64,000 nucleotides of DNA. Source: CAITSH01 sp945892985. GTDB lineage: Bacteria > Pseudomonadota > Gammaproteobacteria > Burkholderiales > SG8-39. Each line of letters starts with the position of its first letter. Within the stretch, counting starts at the first letter, position 1. The notes below the pieces were generated by a model. The model saw only the letters and a list, made by a program, of their open reading frames with translations, made no database searches and had not been told where the DNA came from. Shown here piece by piece: positions 62,094 to 64,000 of this stretch. The stretch covers positions 12,245-76,244 of the forward strand of contig CAMDDU010000019.1 in assembly GCA_945892985.1 (NCBI GenBank), given 5' to 3'. Position numbers and translations under genes: made by a program.

Positions 62094-63032
62094 CTATGCG
62101 GCGACACGCTCAAAATTCTGCAAAAAATCTCCGGGGGGTGGTGCCGATGCCCACTGGTACAGATTCTTGTGCAATTGATCCCCCGAGGCATCGGCGACCT
62201 CGACCTGCCAAGACGCGTTCTCCGGGATGAAGTCGATGTCCCAGTAGAACTCGCACAAGCCCATCCAGGGATCACGGACGTAATGGAAGTAATTCGAGCC
62301 GTAGATATGCCGTCCAACGCCCCAGGAGTCCTTGTAGCCCGCGTTAATCATGCGCTCGGCGCAAAGCTGCAACTGGTCGAGGTTGCCCATTTCCCAGGAC
62401 AGGTGATGCAGCCCGGATGACTCGCTCAAAGCGATGGCCAGGGTGTGGTGATCGCTGTCCCCGCCACAGCGCAGGAACGCCACCTCCTTGTCGCCGATAC
62501 GGTCCGATACCTTCATGCCGAGAACTTCGGTATAAAACCGCACATCCCGGTTCACATCGGTGGAGAATTTGAGCAAGTGGCCAAGCTTGCGCGGTCGCGC
62601 ATCGATATCACGATTGGGCGCTCCGCGCCGTCCAAGGCGCACATACTGCTGTCCGGGATTGTTGATCTCAACCGCAGGCCGGGTCTGCTGCGCCGCTTCG
62701 GCCGCACGCAGGTTAAGCAGCACGCCATCGGGGTCGCGAAACCAGATGCCTTCGGCCGGGGCGTCGAGCGGAGCGGCCAAAAGGCTTACGCCGCCCTGGC
62801 GCAGCGTCGCCTCGGTCTGGCTCAACTCATGGGCACCGGTGCCCCAAGACACCCAGGCAATGCCTTTTTTTTCGCCCGGTACGAGATACAACTGATCCTG
62901 GTCGCGTCCGGCGCAGCGAAACACCACGCTGCGGCCTCTGGCTTGCGGCTCAAGGCCCATGATTTTGTAAAAAGCCGCACCCTGCTCAAGGTTTGGAACC
63001 GTCAGCGCGACACATTGCAATGACCGGATCAT
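62094..63032 (-). CDS. VOC-family extradiol dioxygenase-like protein
   Basis: The 312-aa product has two glyoxalase/VOC domains, like 2,3-dihydroxybiphenyl 1,2-dioxygenase. Domain 1 (CVALTVPNLEQGAAFYKIMG) appears structural. Domain 2 keeps a possible 2-His-1-Glu metal site: His in LGHLLKFSTDV, His in GLHHLSWEMG and Glu in GLCEFYWDIDF. ATG 63032 is chosen because GGGAGG stands 5-6 bases upstream and the longer frame adds only Arg-rich sequence. It may cleave an aromatic diol or an analogue. Confidence 0.85.
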   Translation of the reverse strand: MIRSLQCVALTVPNLEQGAAFYKIMGLEPQARGRSVVFRCAGRDQDQLYLVPGEKKGIAWVSWGTGAHELSQTEATLRQGGVSLLAAPLDAPAEGIWFRDPDGVLLNLRAAEAAQQTRPAVEINNPGQQYVRLGRRGAPNRDIDARPRKLGHLLKFSTDVNRDVRFYTEVLGMKVSDRIGDKEVAFLRCGGDSDHHTLAIALSESSGLHHLSWEMGNLDQLQLCAERMINAGYKDSWGVGRHIYGSNYFHYVRDPWMGLCEFYWDIDFIPENASWQVEVADASGDQLHKNLYQWASAPPPGDFLQNFERVAA

Positions 63033-63116
63033 GCCTGCCTCCCTCTGGTGGTGGCGGCAGAAAGAGTCCGCACGCCTTCTAATGCCACCAGTTTTGCGCC
63101 GCCGACCAAGCCTTGT

Positions 63117-63132
63117 TTTGACCCAGGTCAAA
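63117..63132. promoter_or_regulatory. FNR/DNR-type palindrome upstream of the dioxygenase gene
   Basis: TTTGACC-CA-GGTCAAA is a perfect 7-bp inverted repeat containing TTGAC-N4-GTCAA, the geometry of CRP/FNR-family sites. It lies about 85 bp before the ATG at 63032. Confidence 0.45.
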
Positions 63133-63295
63133 CGCAGTCCACGCAGAGGCCAAGAAATACCGCCCGCAAGCAGCCGGGAGTTCGTCGCGCGGAACAGCCC
63201 CGGTCTTTCGCAGTTTTTTGACTTTACACTGGCAGCGGCGAATCGCGCTTAGCTGATCCGGTTTTTCCAGCCTTGATACTGGCGTATTGTGCCGC

Positions 63296-63841
63296 TCAGT
63301 TCGCCGCCGGGGCGGCCGGTGCGGCTGCCGGCTCCGCGGCCGGTGCTGCTGCAGGTGCCGCTGCCGGTGCAGGTGTCGGTGTCGGTGTCGGTGTCGCTGT
63401 GGTCGTAGCCGCAGCAGCGGGAGAAGAGATCATCGACGCAGGACGCCCATAAATGCTGCGCAGCGCATCCGATATCTGCGCATCCGTCTTCGCCTTAACC
63501 TCGATCAAGCGATCAAGGCTAGTCATGATTGCCGTCGTGTCGGCAGGCCCCAGCCAGAGTGCGCGATTATTTCTAATCAAGGTTAGTTTCTCTATTGAAC
63601 ACTCGGGGCCGATTTTCTCCACCCACTCAAGCGCAACGATTGCACGCCCCGGGGCGTCGTGCCGACTGAGCGCGAGATGCCTGAAATCAGCAACATGACA
63701 TTCCGCCGCTTTAGCTTTGGCCTTGACCCCGCCCTTGGGCTTTTCTGTCTTGGGGGCCTGGGCGCTGGCCATGTTCGTTGCCAAAACGAGGGCTGCAATG
63801 AAAACCACAAGCTGGCAACACATATTTTTTGCATGACACAT
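63296..63841 (-). CDS. Small secreted protein with Ala/Pro-rich tail
   Basis: From ATG 63841 it is 181 aa with a signal peptide (CQLVVFIAALVLATNMASAQ). The mature part has a Lys-rich stretch, a ~90-aa domain (HVADFRHLALSRHDAPGRAI, then CSIEKLTLIRNNRALWLGPA) with two Cys that may pair, and a low-complexity tail (TPTPTPTPAPAAAPAAAPAA). The open frame extends upstream to 63982, but that part lacks a sensible N-terminus. No function recognised. Confidence 0.65.
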   Translation of the reverse strand: MCHAKNMCCQLVVFIAALVLATNMASAQAPKTEKPKGGVKAKAKAAECHVADFRHLALSRHDAPGRAIVALEWVEKIGPECSIEKLTLIRNNRALWLGPADTTAIMTSLDRLIEVKAKTDAQISDALRSIYGRPASMISSPAAAATTTATPTPTPTPAPAAAPAAAPAAEPAAAPAAPAAN

Positions 63842-63920
63842 CGGCACAACCCCTAGGGAAACACTGAACAAGTCCCCGCGTCTGTTGTCATATAGCGAGA
63901 CGCAAACGGGAGGGTTGAGA

Positions 63921-64000
63921 ATGAAACAAATGACGCTGGCGGCGGCGAAAGGATTCGAGGTACATGGAAGAGCAACGCGCAAAGCGGCGTTTCTGGCGCG
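63921..64000 (+). mobile_element. IS5-like transposase, first codons only (runs off right edge)
   Basis: ATG 63921 is preceded by GGGAGG. The 26 visible codons read MKQMTLAAAKGFEVHGRATR, then KAAFLA, which matches the start of IS5-group transposases. The element's left inverted repeat should lie around 63880-63910, but I cannot fix its end. Confidence 0.6.

Overview
The window looks like part of the chromosome of a motile, GC-rich betaproteobacterium. The case for this is the polar-type flagellar gene set (flhF, flhG), two intact periplasmic binding proteins of the Bug/TctC family plus a fragment of a third (a family greatly expanded in Betaproteobacteria), and the codon use. I cannot name the genus. 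There are no rRNA or tRNA genes and no CRISPR array.

Bases 1-37300 are a nearly continuous flagellar locus. flgA runs leftward off the window. To the right come a LysM/lytic-transglycosylase gene, flgBCDEFGHIJKL, fliD, an unknown membrane-anchored protein, fliS and motAB. A leftward operon follows, flhA-flhF-flhG-fliA, then rightward fliK and fliLMNOPQR-flhB. Three uncharacterised genes trail flhB: a SPOR-domain protein that overlaps it, a disordered protein and a coiled-coil membrane protein. Promoter motifs show the usual polar hierarchy. Four strong and one weaker sigma-54 sites precede the transglycosylase gene, flgB, flhA, fliK and fliL. Two sigma-28 sites precede fliD and fliS, and the sigma-28 gene fliA lies in the window. 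Flagellin, fliEFGHIJ, flgMN, the sigma-54 activator and all che genes are outside it. The hook protein (1126 aa) and FlgK (1002 aa) are far above usual size. FlgJ lacks its muramidase domain, and the separate transglycosylase upstream may replace it.

Bases 37400-51100 are accessory and the most unusual part. A membrane-anchored alpha-carbonic anhydrase is followed by a four-gene set: two RodZ-like HTH proteins, a receiver domain without its phospho-acceptor, and a lipoprotein. Then comes a dense two-component island. It holds two sensor kinases broken by single-base frameshifts, two small NtrB-like kinases (one with Tyr where the phospho-acceptor His should be), four stand-alone receivers, an OmpR-type regulator, and a protein resembling an ISL3 transposase that has lost catalytic acids. 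Intergenic DNA here carries palindromes and tandem repeats with 7-, 8- and 9-bp units.

Bases 51400-63000 are a catabolic island: two Bug/TctC binding proteins and a fragment of a third, a D-2-hydroxyacid dehydrogenase, an enolase-superfamily enzyme, a SnoaL-like protein, hydantoinase/oxoprolinase A and B subunits, a bicupin and an extradiol-dioxygenase-like protein. Together they suggest uptake and breakdown of a small organic acid or cyclic amide, but the substrate cannot be read from the sequence. The right edge holds a small secreted protein and the first codons of an IS5-like transposase.
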